DNA of 64,000 bases. It comes from Bradyrhizobium sp. 164 (GTDB taxonomy: Bacteria > Pseudomonadota > Alphaproteobacteria > Rhizobiales > Xanthobacteraceae). The stretch spans positions 1 to 64,000 of the forward strand of contig NZ_JADPKA010000076.1 of assembly GCF_023073715.1 (NCBI RefSeq), written 5' to 3'. A model generated the notes under the pieces. The model ran no database searches and was not told where the DNA came from. It saw only the letters and a list, made by a program, of their open reading frames with translations. Below, piece by piece: positions 45,832 to 56,094 of this stretch. The position numbers were made by a program, and so were the translations under genes. Each line of letters starts with the position of its first letter. The first letter of the stretch is position 1.

Positions 45832-46209
45832 ATGAAACGGCGCAATTTTGCCCGGCGCCCCGGCTGCTCGGTCGAGGCGACGCTGGATCTGATCGACGGC
45901 AAGTGGAAGGGTGTCATCCTCTACCACCTCCAGAGCGGCACCCAGCGCTTCGGCGAATTGCGCCGCCGGATGCCCGGCATCACCCAGCGCATGCTGACCA
46001 AGCAGCTTCGCGCGCTGGAGGAGGACAAGCTCGTGATTCGGAAGGTCTATGCGGAGGTGCCGCCGCGCGTGGAGTATTGCCTCTCCGAACTCGGCGAGAG
46101 CCTCAAGCCAGTCATCGACATCCTGAAGGCCTGGGGCGAGAGCCACCAGCAGCGGCTGTCCTGTGCGCCGCCGCCGGTCGTGGTGAAGAAGCCGAAGCGC
46201 GCGGCGTAA
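45832..46209 (+). CDS. HxlR-family (DUF24) transcriptional regulator
   Basis: A 125-residue winged-helix regulator of the HxlR type: ATLDLIDGKWKGVILYHLQS, then RFGELRRRMPGITQRMLTKQ as recognition region, and a wing ending EYCLSELGESLKPVI. Cys12, in the position of the redox-sensing cysteine of YodB/QorR-type members, is present. The C-terminus is a Pro/Lys/Ala-rich tail. I placed the start at ATG 45832; TTG 45808 is a weaker alternative. It is divergent from an MDR oxidoreductase that it probably regulates. Confidence 0.88.
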   Translation: MKRRNFARRPGCSVEATLDLIDGKWKGVILYHLQSGTQRFGELRRRMPGITQRMLTKQLRALEEDKLVIRKVYAEVPPRVEYCLSELGESLKPVIDILKAWGESHQQRLSCAPPPVVVKKPKRAA

Positions 46210-46250
46210 ACATCCGGGAGCGGATCGTTCTGCTCCCGGATGAGATTGCC

Positions 46251-47870
46251 TCAGAACGCGAACTGTGTGCGCATCGCGACGGCGTCGAACTTCGAGCCGA
46301 CATCGGCGGTCGAGATCGGCGCGGCCTGCCGTGACACAGTTCCGTGCAGGTAGTCGAGCATGAAGCGGACGTTGCCGTTGACGTACCAGTTGAGCGCGAG
46401 CGTGTAGACCGTCTGCCGTCCGCCGGCGACGCCGTTGGCGGTTGCCAGCTGGTCGTTGAGATCGATGGTGGAGAAACGTCCCGCGATCTCCCAGGCGCCC
46501 CAGCCGCCACCGTCGAGCGAGAACGGGTGCGCCGGCTTGACGCCGCTATAAGCCGCGTTCGCCGCATTGTAGGTCCGGCCTTCGCCCGTCAGCACGTATC
46601 CGGCCTGGGCATAGCCGCCCTGGAATTTCAGGCTCGGTGCGCCGACCAGCGGCACGCCGGTATTGGCTGTGCGATCGACATTGTACCAAAAGTACTCACC
46701 CTGAACGATGAACGGGCCGTACGTCGCCGCTGCCTCGACGCTGTAGACCTGCGCGCCTGAGGCATTGGCGATAGCGCCGGTGGAGATCAGCGTGGTCGGG
46801 TCGAGACGCAATTCCGGACGGTCGCTGAGCGTGACCGTCTGCGTGTTGGCGATCAGGTTGCGCGGCGGCTGGATCAGCCATTGCGCGTCGGCGCCGATAT
46901 GCACCGAATAGTCCTTGCCGCTGATCGGATTGCCGGCCACGCGCGCCACGGCGCCATATTGCTCGCTGGTACCGGGTGGTGCCGCGCTCGACGCGGAGTG
47001 GATCGCACCGGTCGACGGTCCCGTGACATAGCCGCCGATCCAGAGCTGGTCGTTGAACCAGCGCGCACCGGCTGCGGAGCGGAAGTCGCCGGCCGCGATG
47101 TTGGTGGCGATCACGCCGGGCGAGGCGCGCTCCATGAACATGATGTCGTTGGAGCTCGTCGCCTCGTCCATGGTGTAGGGCAGGTCCATGATGCCGGCCT
47201 CGATCGCCATCCGTCCGCCGAACGGCTTCAAGCCGGTGTAGCTGAGATAGGCGTTCTCGACCCCGGAGACGCCACCGCCCGGAAGGGATCCCGGCGCCGC
47301 GCCGCCAAATCCATCGGACGAGCCGCCGAAGTCGTAGACCAGCGCGAAGTTCCAGTCGTTGAAGAACTTGCCGGTCAGGCCGATGCGCGCGCGGCGAACG
47401 TTCTGGCCGCTGTCGAGCTTCTGCGGCACGGTCGCCGCGGTGTTTGGACGATAGTCATAACCACCGACATCCCAGTGCAGGCGGCTGGTGATGGCGACGC
47501 AATTGGCCTGGTCGGCGGTGCAGACAGTTGGCCGGTTGTTCGGCATCGTCACGACCACACCGGAGGCCGGCGCCGGTCCTTTGACGGGGATTGCCGCATT
47601 GGCGTTGGCAACGACGGCCTTTGCCTCCGAGCGCGCCTCGGCCTTGGCTTCAGCCTTCGCTTCGGCTCTGGCCTTCGCCGTAGCCGCCGTGTTCGCCGCG
47701 GTCTGGCTCTGGAGCTTGTCGAGCTTCTGCTCCAGCATCTTCAGCTGCTGCTTCAACAGCGCGATCTCCTGCTCGCTGCTGCTTACCGTTTGGGTCTGGG
47801 CTTGGGCCTGCGAGGCCGCCAGCGCGCCGGCGAGACCGATCGCCGTGGCCGCAATCCTTGTTCTGCTCAT
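46251..47870 (-). CDS. Outer-membrane porin, OprO/OprP-like (Porin_O_P type)
   Basis: A 539-residue porin. Signal peptide MSRTRIAATAIGLAGALAAS (cleavage after AQA). A coiled-coil segment (EIALLKQQLKMLEQKLDKLQ) runs into an Ala/Lys/Glu repeat (KAEAKAEAKAEAR), probably periplasmic. A beta-barrel domain of about 400 residues ends with a C-terminal Phe (RTQFAF), the outer-membrane insertion signal. Two cysteines (VCTADQANC) follow the coiled coil. It should pass anions or small solutes; specificity cannot be read. ATG 47870 is preceded by GGAG. The neighbouring DegP-type protease is divergent. Confidence 0.85.
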   Translation of the reverse strand: MSRTRIAATAIGLAGALAASQAQAQTQTVSSSEQEIALLKQQLKMLEQKLDKLQSQTAANTAATAKARAEAKAEAKAEARSEAKAVVANANAAIPVKGPAPASGVVVTMPNNRPTVCTADQANCVAITSRLHWDVGGYDYRPNTAATVPQKLDSGQNVRRARIGLTGKFFNDWNFALVYDFGGSSDGFGGAAPGSLPGGGVSGVENAYLSYTGLKPFGGRMAIEAGIMDLPYTMDEATSSNDIMFMERASPGVIATNIAAGDFRSAAGARWFNDQLWIGGYVTGPSTGAIHSASSAAPPGTSEQYGAVARVAGNPISGKDYSVHIGADAQWLIQPPRNLIANTQTVTLSDRPELRLDPTTLISTGAIANASGAQVYSVEAAATYGPFIVQGEYFWYNVDRTANTGVPLVGAPSLKFQGGYAQAGYVLTGEGRTYNAANAAYSGVKPAHPFSLDGGGWGAWEIAGRFSTIDLNDQLATANGVAGGRQTVYTLALNWYVNGNVRFMLDYLHGTVSRQAAPISTADVGSKFDAVAMRTQFAF

Positions 47871-48181
47871 GTCATGACTCCATCGTTTGACGAACTTCCC
47901 CAAGTCGCTGGCGGAGCCTAGGTGTGATCGATGACTGCCCCGCGACGCTGCGCCCGGTTGCGCGGTTCCCACTGATGCCAATTCGCCGCAACCGAATCCG
48001 CTCGACACTACAATGGTGGATGACGCGCATCATGCCAATCCATCACTCTGGCAAATTGCCGCTTAGTACGCTGTGCTTGCATCTCGGACACCACGGGGAA
48101 GAGGCCGAATATTGCCGCCCGGCGCCCTTCTATTGGCGGGCGAACGCGCCTATATTCCGGCGTCTTTTCCAAGAGGTAGGA
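47871..48181. other. Divergent spacer between porin and HtrA protease
   Basis: 311 bp without a gene. TATATT at 48151-48156 could be a -10 for the protease gene, but no good -35 is visible. I could not identify an envelope-stress sigma site. Confidence 0.4.
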
Positions 48182-49584
<1,403 letters not shown>

Positions 49585-49588
<4 letters not shown>

Positions 49589-50916
49589 GTTCGAAGCGAC
49601 CACAGGAGACGCCAACTCTCTTCGCCGCGGCGGGGCTCGATCACGACGCTCCACATCCGCTGCCGGACCGGCTGCGTCCGCGCGCGCTGTCGGAGGTTGT
49701 GGGCCAGGACCACATCCTCGGTCCGGACGGTGCGCTGACGCGCATGCTGGAGACGCGCACGCTCGGCTCGCTCATCTTCTGGGGGCCGCCGGGTACCGGC
49801 AAGACCACGGTGGCGCGGCTGCTGGCGGATGCAACCGACCTGCATTTCGAGCAGATTTCCGCGGTGTTCTCCGGTGTCGCCGATTTGAAGAAGGCCTTCG
49901 ATGCCGCGCGCGCCCGCCGCGAGACGGGCAAGGGCACGCTGCTGTTCGTCGATGAGGTGCATCGATTTAATCGTGCCCAGCAGGATTCGTTTCTGCCTGT
50001 GATGGAAGACGGCACGGTGGTCCTGGTCGGCGCCACCACCGAGAATCCGTCGTTCGAGCTCAACGCGGCGTTGCTCTCTCGCGCGCGCGTCCTGGTGTTT
50101 CGCTCGCTCGATGCTGCCGCGATCGAAAAGCTGTTCGCCCATGCCGAGGCGGTCGAGGGCAAGAAGCTGCCGCTCGATGCCGAGGCACGCGCGGTTCTGG
50201 TGCGCATGGCCGACGGCGACGGACGTGCCTCGCTGACGCTCGCCGAGGAAGTCTGGCGCGCCGCGCGCAAGGACGAGATTTTCGACGCCGCGCAGCTGCA
50301 GGAGATTTTGCAGCGCCGCGCCCCGATCTACGACAAGTCGGCCGATGGCCATTACAACCTGATCTCGGCGCTGCATAAATCGGTGCGCGGCTCTGATCCC
50401 GATGCCGCGCTCTATTACCTCGCGCGCATGCTCGATGCCGGCGAGGATCCGCTGTTCCTGGCCCGCCGCGTCGTGCGCATGGCCGTGGAGGACATCGGGC
50501 TTGCCGATCCACAGGCGCTCGTCATCGCCAATGCGGCTAAGGACGCCTTCGACTTTCTCGGCCATCCCGAGGGGGAGCTCGCGATCGCGCAGGCCGTGGT
50601 CTATCTCGCCACCGCGCCGAAATCGAACGCGGTCTACACTGCCTTCGGCACGGCGATGCAGGTGGCAAAACAGGCCGGCTCGCTCCTGCCGCCAAAACAC
50701 ATCCTCAATTCCCCGACCAAGCTGATGAAGTCGGAAGGCTACGGCGCAGCTTACGAATACGACCACGACACGCCGGAAGCCTTCTCCGGCCAGGATTATT
50801 TCCCGGAAGCCCTGGGCCGCCAGACTTTTTATGACCCGCCCGAGCGCGGTTTCGAGCGCGAGATCAGAACACGGCTGGATTACTGGGCCAAGCTGCGCAA
50901 GGAGCGGGGTGGCTGA
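49585..50916 (+). CDS. rarA: Replication-associated recombination protein A (AAA+ ATPase)
   Basis: A 443-residue RarA/MgsA. The N-terminal segment LFAAAGLDHDAPHPLPDRLR is followed by Walker A GPPGTGKTT (67-75), Walker B LLFVDEVHRF (about 119-128), sensor GATTENPSF, and the C-terminal tetramerisation domain with PPKHILNSPTKLMK. It acts at stalled replication forks and is related to clamp loaders. Start ATG 49585 overlaps the protease stop (ATGA), so the two are co-translated; this protease-rarA linkage is common in alphaproteobacteria. Confidence 0.95.
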
Positions 50917-50972
50917 GGCCCAATCGCCATTTCGTCGTGACGAAAGGGCTCTTTTGGGATAGGCAGGCAGCC

Positions 50973-52187
50973 ATGAGCCGCCGCATCAAGAGAATGAACC
51001 CAAAGCCCCGTTCGCGCGACGAGCGCGGTGACGCGCGTCCCTTCAAGGCGCGCAGCGCGCAGAAAGCGGGGCCGCGGCCGGGCGGCAAGGCAGCGAGCAA
51101 GCCGCCGCGCTTTGCAGGCGAGCGCGCCGAGCGGCGCGCACCCAAAGCTGCGCTGGAAAAGACCGCGCCGGAAAAGTCCGTCGAGGCATTGCTGCCGACC
51201 AAGGTGCAGACTGTCACCGTCACGGCCGACGAGAACAACATGCGCGTCGACCGCTTTCTCGAAGCACGCTTTCCCGGCCTGTCGTTCTCCCACATCCAGC
51301 GCGTCGTGCGCAAAGGCGAGCTGCGCGTCGACGGCAAGCGCGTCGACAGCAAGGACCGCCTGGAGGAGGGCCAGAGCGTCCGCATTCCGCCGCTGAAGCT
51401 CGACACGCCGAAGGCCGCCGGCCCACTCTCGGAAGCCGCGCAGAAGACGCTGGCCGCGCTGAAGGAGATGACGATCTGGGAGGACGATGACGTGCTCGTG
51501 CTCAACAAGCCCGCCGGACTTGCCGTGCAGGGCGGCTCGGGCATGACGCGGCACATCGACCAGATGCTGGAGGTGATGCGCGATTCCAAAGGCCAGAAGC
51601 CGCGCCTCGTGCACCGTATCGACCGGGAGACGTCGGGCTGTCTCCTGATCGCCAAGACGCGCTTTGCCGCCTCGCATCTGACCGGCGCGTTCCGCTCGCG
51701 GTCGGCGCGAAAGGTCTATTGGGCGCTGGTCCCGGGCCTGCCGAAGCCGAAGCAGGGCCGCATCTCGACCTTTCTCGCGAAGGAGGAGGGCGAGGACGAC
51801 ACTATCATGCGCATCGCCCAGCATGGCGATGAGGGTGCAAGCCACGCGGTGACCTACTATGCGATGGTCGAGACCGCCGGCAACAAGCTGACCTGGGTGT
51901 CGCTGAAGCCGGTGACGGGACGCACCCACCAGCTCCGCGCCCACATGGCCCATATCGGCCATCCCATCGTCGGCGACCCCAAATATTTCAACATCGAGAA
52001 CTGGCAGCTGCCGGGTGGCTTGCAAAACCGTCTGCATCTCCTGGCACGCCGGATCGTCATTCCGCATCCGCGCGGCGGCGTGATCGACGCCACGGCACCA
52101 CTGCCGCCGCATATGCAGCAATCGTGGAATCTGCTCGGGCTCGACGCAACCCGGTTTGATCCGATCGAGAACGCGCCGGAGGAGTAG
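50973..52187 (+). CDS. Pseudouridine synthase, RluA family (RluC/RluD-like)
   Basis: A 404-residue enzyme. A basic, disordered N-terminal extension (about 1-85, rich in Arg/Ala/Lys/Pro) precedes an S4 RNA-binding domain (VDRFLEARFPGLSFSHIQ) and a catalytic domain with RIDRETSGCLL, where Asp217 is the nucleophile. It converts uridines of 23S rRNA to pseudouridine; RluC-type is more likely than RluD, but not certain. ATG 50973 is preferred over GTG 50937. It lies 56 nt after rarA, probably in the same operon. Confidence 0.92.
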   Translation: MSRRIKRMNPKPRSRDERGDARPFKARSAQKAGPRPGGKAASKPPRFAGERAERRAPKAALEKTAPEKSVEALLPTKVQTVTVTADENNMRVDRFLEARFPGLSFSHIQRVVRKGELRVDGKRVDSKDRLEEGQSVRIPPLKLDTPKAAGPLSEAAQKTLAALKEMTIWEDDDVLVLNKPAGLAVQGGSGMTRHIDQMLEVMRDSKGQKPRLVHRIDRETSGCLLIAKTRFAASHLTGAFRSRSARKVYWALVPGLPKPKQGRISTFLAKEEGEDDTIMRIAQHGDEGASHAVTYYAMVETAGNKLTWVSLKPVTGRTHQLRAHMAHIGHPIVGDPKYFNIENWQLPGGLQNRLHLLARRIVIPHPRGGVIDATAPLPPHMQQSWNLLGLDATRFDPIENAPEE

Positions 52188-52326
52188 GGCTAGGCGCCGG
52201 GGCCAGCCAAAGCCCGGCGAACGGGCCGCAATGCCCGCAAGTTCCCTTATGCCTGCCGCTCGCTTTGTCGCCCGCCGCCCTTATCTTTGAAAGCTTAGCA
52301 CTCAGCGACCGGGACCGAAGACTCAC

Positions 52327-53121
52327 ATGCGCGAATTGTTCGAAGAAGCTGCGGGGCAACCCGCGTCGGATCCGCAGGAATCGGCGCGCGCCTCCGCGCG
52401 CGCGCCCCTGCGCAAGCGCTTCTACAAGGATGCCGGCGCAGTCGAGGCCGAGGGCGGTTTCGCCATCGCCCTCGACGGCAAGCCGATCCGCACGCCCTCC
52501 GGCCGCCAGGTGCTGATTCCCTCGCGCGAGCTCGCCGATGCGGTTGCTGCCGAATGGGCGGCACAGGGCGAGACGATCGATCCCGTGACCATGCCACTGA
52601 CGCGGATCGCCAACAGTGTAGTCGAGGGTGTGATCGACCGGATCGATCTCGTCAGCGACGACCTCGCAAAATACTTCGAGACCGACCTGTTGTTCTATCG
52701 CGCCGGCCACCCCGAAGGGCTGGTTGCCCGCGAGGCCGCGCATTGGGACCCCGTGCTGTTTTGGGCCGCAGAGACGCTGGGCGCGCATTTCATCCTGTCC
52801 GAAGGCATCATGCATGTGAAGCAGCCGGACGAGGCGGTCAGGGCCGCGCGCGCCGCGCTGCCGGGGGATGCCTGGTCGGTCGCGGCGCTCCATATGGTGA
52901 CAACGTTGACCGGCTCGGCGCTGCTGGCGCTGGCCCTGGCCCATGGCGTGCGCGATGCTGGGCAGGTCTGGGCCGCCGCCCATGTCGATGAGGACTGGAA
53001 CATCGACCAATGGGGCGTGGACGAGGAAGCGGCCGCTCGCCGCGCCACGCGCCTGCGGGATTTCGAGGCCGCCGTGACGGTCTTGGCGACGGTAAAGCCG
53101 CAAGCACCGGAAGGTCCTTAA
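52327..53121 (+). CDS. ATP12-family F1-ATPase assembly chaperone
   Basis: A 264-residue protein of the ATP12 family: KRFYKDAGAVEAEGGFAIAL, DGKPIRTPSG, VTMPLTRIANSVVEGV, and FWAAETLGAHFILSEGI. In mitochondria ATP12 binds the F1 alpha subunit for assembly; alphaproteobacterial members are the bacterial relatives. It is cytoplasmic, with no signal. It sits downstream of the pseudouridine synthase gene with a 139-bp gap. Confidence 0.92.
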   Translation: MRELFEEAAGQPASDPQESARASARAPLRKRFYKDAGAVEAEGGFAIALDGKPIRTPSGRQVLIPSRELADAVAAEWAAQGETIDPVTMPLTRIANSVVEGVIDRIDLVSDDLAKYFETDLLFYRAGHPEGLVAREAAHWDPVLFWAAETLGAHFILSEGIMHVKQPDEAVRAARAALPGDAWSVAALHMVTTLTGSALLALALAHGVRDAGQVWAAAHVDEDWNIDQWGVDEEAAARRATRLRDFEAAVTVLATVKPQAPEGP

Positions 53122-53177
53122 CGAGAGGTTTACGAGGCGGCCTTAGGGTGGCGCCAGCATTCCCTGGGCCCTTCGAG

Positions 53178-54803
53178 ATGCCGACGCCGATAAGCTCGAT
53201 CGTTCCGATCAGCGCCGCCAGCCCTGTGGCTGACGCGGCGACGCCCGATCTCGTGCTTCAGGCCGGCAGCGTTGTCGACGCCAAAGTGGTCAGCGTGCTC
53301 GCCGACAATCTCGTGCGGATCGCAATCGCCAACCTTTCGATGGACGTGATGTCGGAAGTGGCGTTGTCGCCGGGGCAGAATCTCCAGCTCGCGGTGTCGC
53401 AGAACGACGGCACCATCCGGCTCGCCGTCGTCGTGGGCGGGGCAGACGGGGCGGCGTCCGATCAGATTACGCTGACGCCGGCTGCGGCCTCGCTGATGGA
53501 TAGCCCGCCGCTTGCGCCGTCGACGAGCGCTGCGCGCAATACGCTGACGCCAGCGGAGCAGATTGCCGTCACTGCGGCGTCCGCCGAGGCCGTGACCAGG
53601 CAGGGCAGCCAAGCGCCGCTATTCGCCAATCTCGCCGCGGTCGTCGTCGGCAGCGATTTGCCGGCGGGGCTGAAGCAGGCCGTGCTGGACGTGCTGGCGC
53701 AGCAGACGCCGCTCAACGCCGGGCTCGACGGCGGCGATATCGAGACTGCCTTCCAAAAGTCTGGCCTCTTCCTCGAAGCCTCGCTGGCCGCCGGCCGCAC
53801 GCCGGCGTCCGGCGCAACGCCCGATTTGAAAGCGGCGTTGCTCGTGCTGCGCCAGACGCTGGCCGCGCTCGGGACAACCTCGCCTCAGACGCAAGGCGCC
53901 GCCATTCCTGCCAGCGCCACGGGCACACCGCAGGTCAACGCCGCGCCGGCGCAGGCAGCAGGTGAGGCCGCGCAGGCCGCATTGTCGTCAGCGGCCCCCG
54001 ATATTGCCCAAACGGCGCAACATCCGCGCGGCGCTAATCTCGCGGCCGCGGTCCTCGCCGACATGGCTGCCAAGGCGCCACAAATGGCGATGCCGCGAAC
54101 CGTGACGGCCGGCCTTGCCGCCAGCCTCTTGCAGGAGATGACGCAGAACCTGCCGCGGATCATCGGCAACGTGCCCGGCTCCAACAAGGCCGTACCGGAT
54201 GGCCACATCTTCGAGGTGGCCACCCATGCGACCGCGCCACCACCGTTCCGCGGCGCATTGCCGGTGCCCCAACCCATCGCCTCGCCATCGCTCGCGCCCG
54301 ATACCCCGCTCGCTGCAACCGTGCACCGTCTGCTCGACGACACCGATGCCGCGATCGCGCGGCAGACATTGCTTCAGATCGCCTCGCTCCCTGATCGCGC
54401 CGATGCCTCCGGCCACCGCATCGACCCGGCCGTGCCGCAATGGAGTTTCGAAATTCCCTTCGCAACCCAACAGGGCACCGCGATGGCGCAGTTCGAGATC
54501 TCGCGCGACGGCGGCAACGAATCCGCCGATCCCGCCACGCGTGCCTGGCGCGCGCGCTTCTCACTTAATGTCGAGCCGGCAGGTCCCGTGCATGCGCTGA
54601 TCACGCTGAGCGGCGACAAGACTTTTGTGCGGATGTGGGCGGAGCGGCCGGCGACGGCGCAGCAGCTCCGCGCCGGAATCGGTGAACTCAACCAGGCACT
54701 GACGAGAGCCGAGCTCAAGCCCGGTGATATCGTGGTGCGCGAGGGCACCCCGCCGCAACCGGCGCCGGCCCGCGCCGGACATTTCCTGGATCGGGCCACA
54801 TGA
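53178..54803 (+). CDS. fliK: Flagellar hook-length control protein FliK-like
   Basis: A 541-residue protein, Ala/Pro/Thr-rich and low-complexity through the middle (about 100-400). It ends in a globular domain (about 430-541) with WSFEIPFATQQGTAMAQFEI and KTFVRMWAERPATAQQLRAG, the FliK C-terminal domain pattern that interacts with the FlhB cytoplasmic domain. Start ATG 53178 is preceded by only a weak site. Its stop overlaps the start of an FlhB C-terminal-domain gene, so the likely partners are encoded together. No other flagellar genes are in the window. Confidence 0.78.
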   Translation: MPTPISSIVPISAASPVADAATPDLVLQAGSVVDAKVVSVLADNLVRIAIANLSMDVMSEVALSPGQNLQLAVSQNDGTIRLAVVVGGADGAASDQITLTPAAASLMDSPPLAPSTSAARNTLTPAEQIAVTAASAEAVTRQGSQAPLFANLAAVVVGSDLPAGLKQAVLDVLAQQTPLNAGLDGGDIETAFQKSGLFLEASLAAGRTPASGATPDLKAALLVLRQTLAALGTTSPQTQGAAIPASATGTPQVNAAPAQAAGEAAQAALSSAAPDIAQTAQHPRGANLAAAVLADMAAKAPQMAMPRTVTAGLAASLLQEMTQNLPRIIGNVPGSNKAVPDGHIFEVATHATAPPPFRGALPVPQPIASPSLAPDTPLAATVHRLLDDTDAAIARQTLLQIASLPDRADASGHRIDPAVPQWSFEIPFATQQGTAMAQFEISRDGGNESADPATRAWRARFSLNVEPAGPVHALITLSGDKTFVRMWAERPATAQQLRAGIGELNQALTRAELKPGDIVVREGTPPQPAPARAGHFLDRAT

Positions 54804-55063
54804 GCGACGCCTCCAAGCTTGCGATTGCCCTGCACTACGAGAAGGGCACCAACGCCCCCGTCGTCGTCGCCAAGGGCAAGGGCACGATCGGTGAAAAGAT
54901 CGTCGAGATCGCCAAGGCCCATGACATTCCGATCGAGGAGAACGAGGTCTTGGCCGGCGCGCTCTCCAAGCTCGAGCTCGGCGAGGAGATCCCTCCAGAC
55001 CTCTACAAGGCCGTCGCCGAAGTGCTGGTGTTCGTGCTGCGGCTTTCGGGTCGCGGGCGGTAG
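54800..55063 (+). CDS. Free-standing FlhB C-terminal domain protein (FlhX type)
   Basis: An 87-residue protein matching the C-terminal part of the FlhB/EscU/YscU cytoplasmic domain: APVVVAKGKGTIGEKIVEIA, IPIEENEVLAGALSKLELGE, and DLYKAVAEVLVFVLRL. The membrane domain is absent, and so is the NPTH self-cleavage motif, so the protein begins about where cleaved FlhB-CC would begin. Such stand-alone copies can substitute for or modulate FlhB in export switching. It overlaps fliK by 4 bases. Confidence 0.9.
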   Translation: MSDASKLAIALHYEKGTNAPVVVAKGKGTIGEKIVEIAKAHDIPIEENEVLAGALSKLELGEEIPPDLYKAVAEVLVFVLRLSGRGR

Positions 55064-55136
55064 AGCATGATCCGGACCCCGGAGGACCGCGTTAGCGCAA
55101 AGTGTGGAGCGGTCTTCCGAAAAAACATCGTGCTCA
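55063..55136. repeat. RIME-like palindromic element after flhX
   Basis: GAGCATGATC (55063-55072) has a partial inverted copy at 55126-55135. The interior GGACCGCGTTAGCGCAAAGT matches the element at 37726-37795 almost base for base. It begins within the last base of the flhX stop and extends into the upstream region of the next gene. Confidence 0.75.
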
Positions 55137-55212
55137 AGAAATAACCTGTCATCGTTTCACCAGATATCGGCGGCATTGTCGCGACCACTCTCATCATCAT
55201 TGGATACCGCTC

Positions 55213-56031
55213 TTGCTGACCCGTCGTTCCACCCTCGGTCTGCTTGCCGCAGCCGCCACCGTGCCGTCACGCGCGCTCGCTCACGTCGCGCCGCCGCGCA
55301 ACGAAATCCGCGACAGCTTGGCCAAACGCTTCACCGATCTCGGCACATCGGGCACCTTCGTCGGCTACAAGGTCGAGGACTATCTGATCGTCGCCAGCGA
55401 CAAGGAGCGCTCGGGCGAGGGGAAGCTGCCGGCCTCGACCTTCAAGATTCCAAACTCGTTGATTGCGCTCGAGACCGGTGTGGTCACTGACCCCGACAAG
55501 GACGTGTTTCCCTGGGACGGCGTGAAGCGTCCGATCGAGGCCTGGAACAAGGATCACACGCTGCGGACTGCGATTGCAGTCAGTGCGGTGCCGGTCTATC
55601 AGGAGATCGCGCGCCGCATCGGCCAGCAGCGCATGCAAAAGTATGTTGACGAGTTCGACTACGGCAACCGCGACATCGGCGGCGGCATCGACCAGTTCTG
55701 GCTCACCGGGGCCTTGCGCATCGATGCCGTCGAGCAGATCGACTTCGTCGACCGGCTGCGCCGGCGCGCGCTGCCGATCAGCAAGCGCAGCCAGGATCTC
55801 GTCTGCGACATCCTGCCGGTGACCAAGGTGGGCGAAAGCGTCATTCGCGCCAAGTCCGGCCTGCTTGGTGCTGAGCGCGGCGAGCCGTCGCTCGGCTGGA
55901 TGGTGGGCTGGGCCGAGAAAGGCGAAGCGCACACCGTGTTCGCGCTCAACATCGACTGCCGCGAGCCACGCCACATCGAAGCCCGCATGACGCTGACGCA
56001 AGCCTGCCTTGCCGATATTGGTGCGATCTAG
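55213..56031 (+). CDS. Class D beta-lactamase family protein with a Tat-like signal
   Basis: With a TTG start at 55213 this is a 272-residue class D (OXA-type) family protein. All hallmark motifs are visible: STFK (Ser75-Lys78), SAV (124-126), YGN (150-152), and KSG (214-216), with SLGWMVGWAE downstream. The N-terminus LLTRRSTLGLLAAAATVPSRA resembles a twin-arginine signal ending at ALA, so the protein is probably periplasmic. No ATG is available at a suitable place; TTG 55213 or CTG 55216 are the likely starts, and the in-frame GTG at 55102 lies in a repeat. The family also includes penicillin-binding regulators, so enzymatic activity is not proven. Confidence 0.82.
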   Translation: MLTRRSTLGLLAAAATVPSRALAHVAPPRNEIRDSLAKRFTDLGTSGTFVGYKVEDYLIVASDKERSGEGKLPASTFKIPNSLIALETGVVTDPDKDVFPWDGVKRPIEAWNKDHTLRTAIAVSAVPVYQEIARRIGQQRMQKYVDEFDYGNRDIGGGIDQFWLTGALRIDAVEQIDFVDRLRRRALPISKRSQDLVCDILPVTKVGESVIRAKSGLLGAERGEPSLGWMVGWAEKGEAHTVFALNIDCREPRHIEARMTLTQACLADIGAI

Positions 56032-56094
56032 CGCTACCGCGCTGGTGCCGCTCGACTAGCATCCTCCCGCCAAAGAAAACCGGGAGGATGGAAA

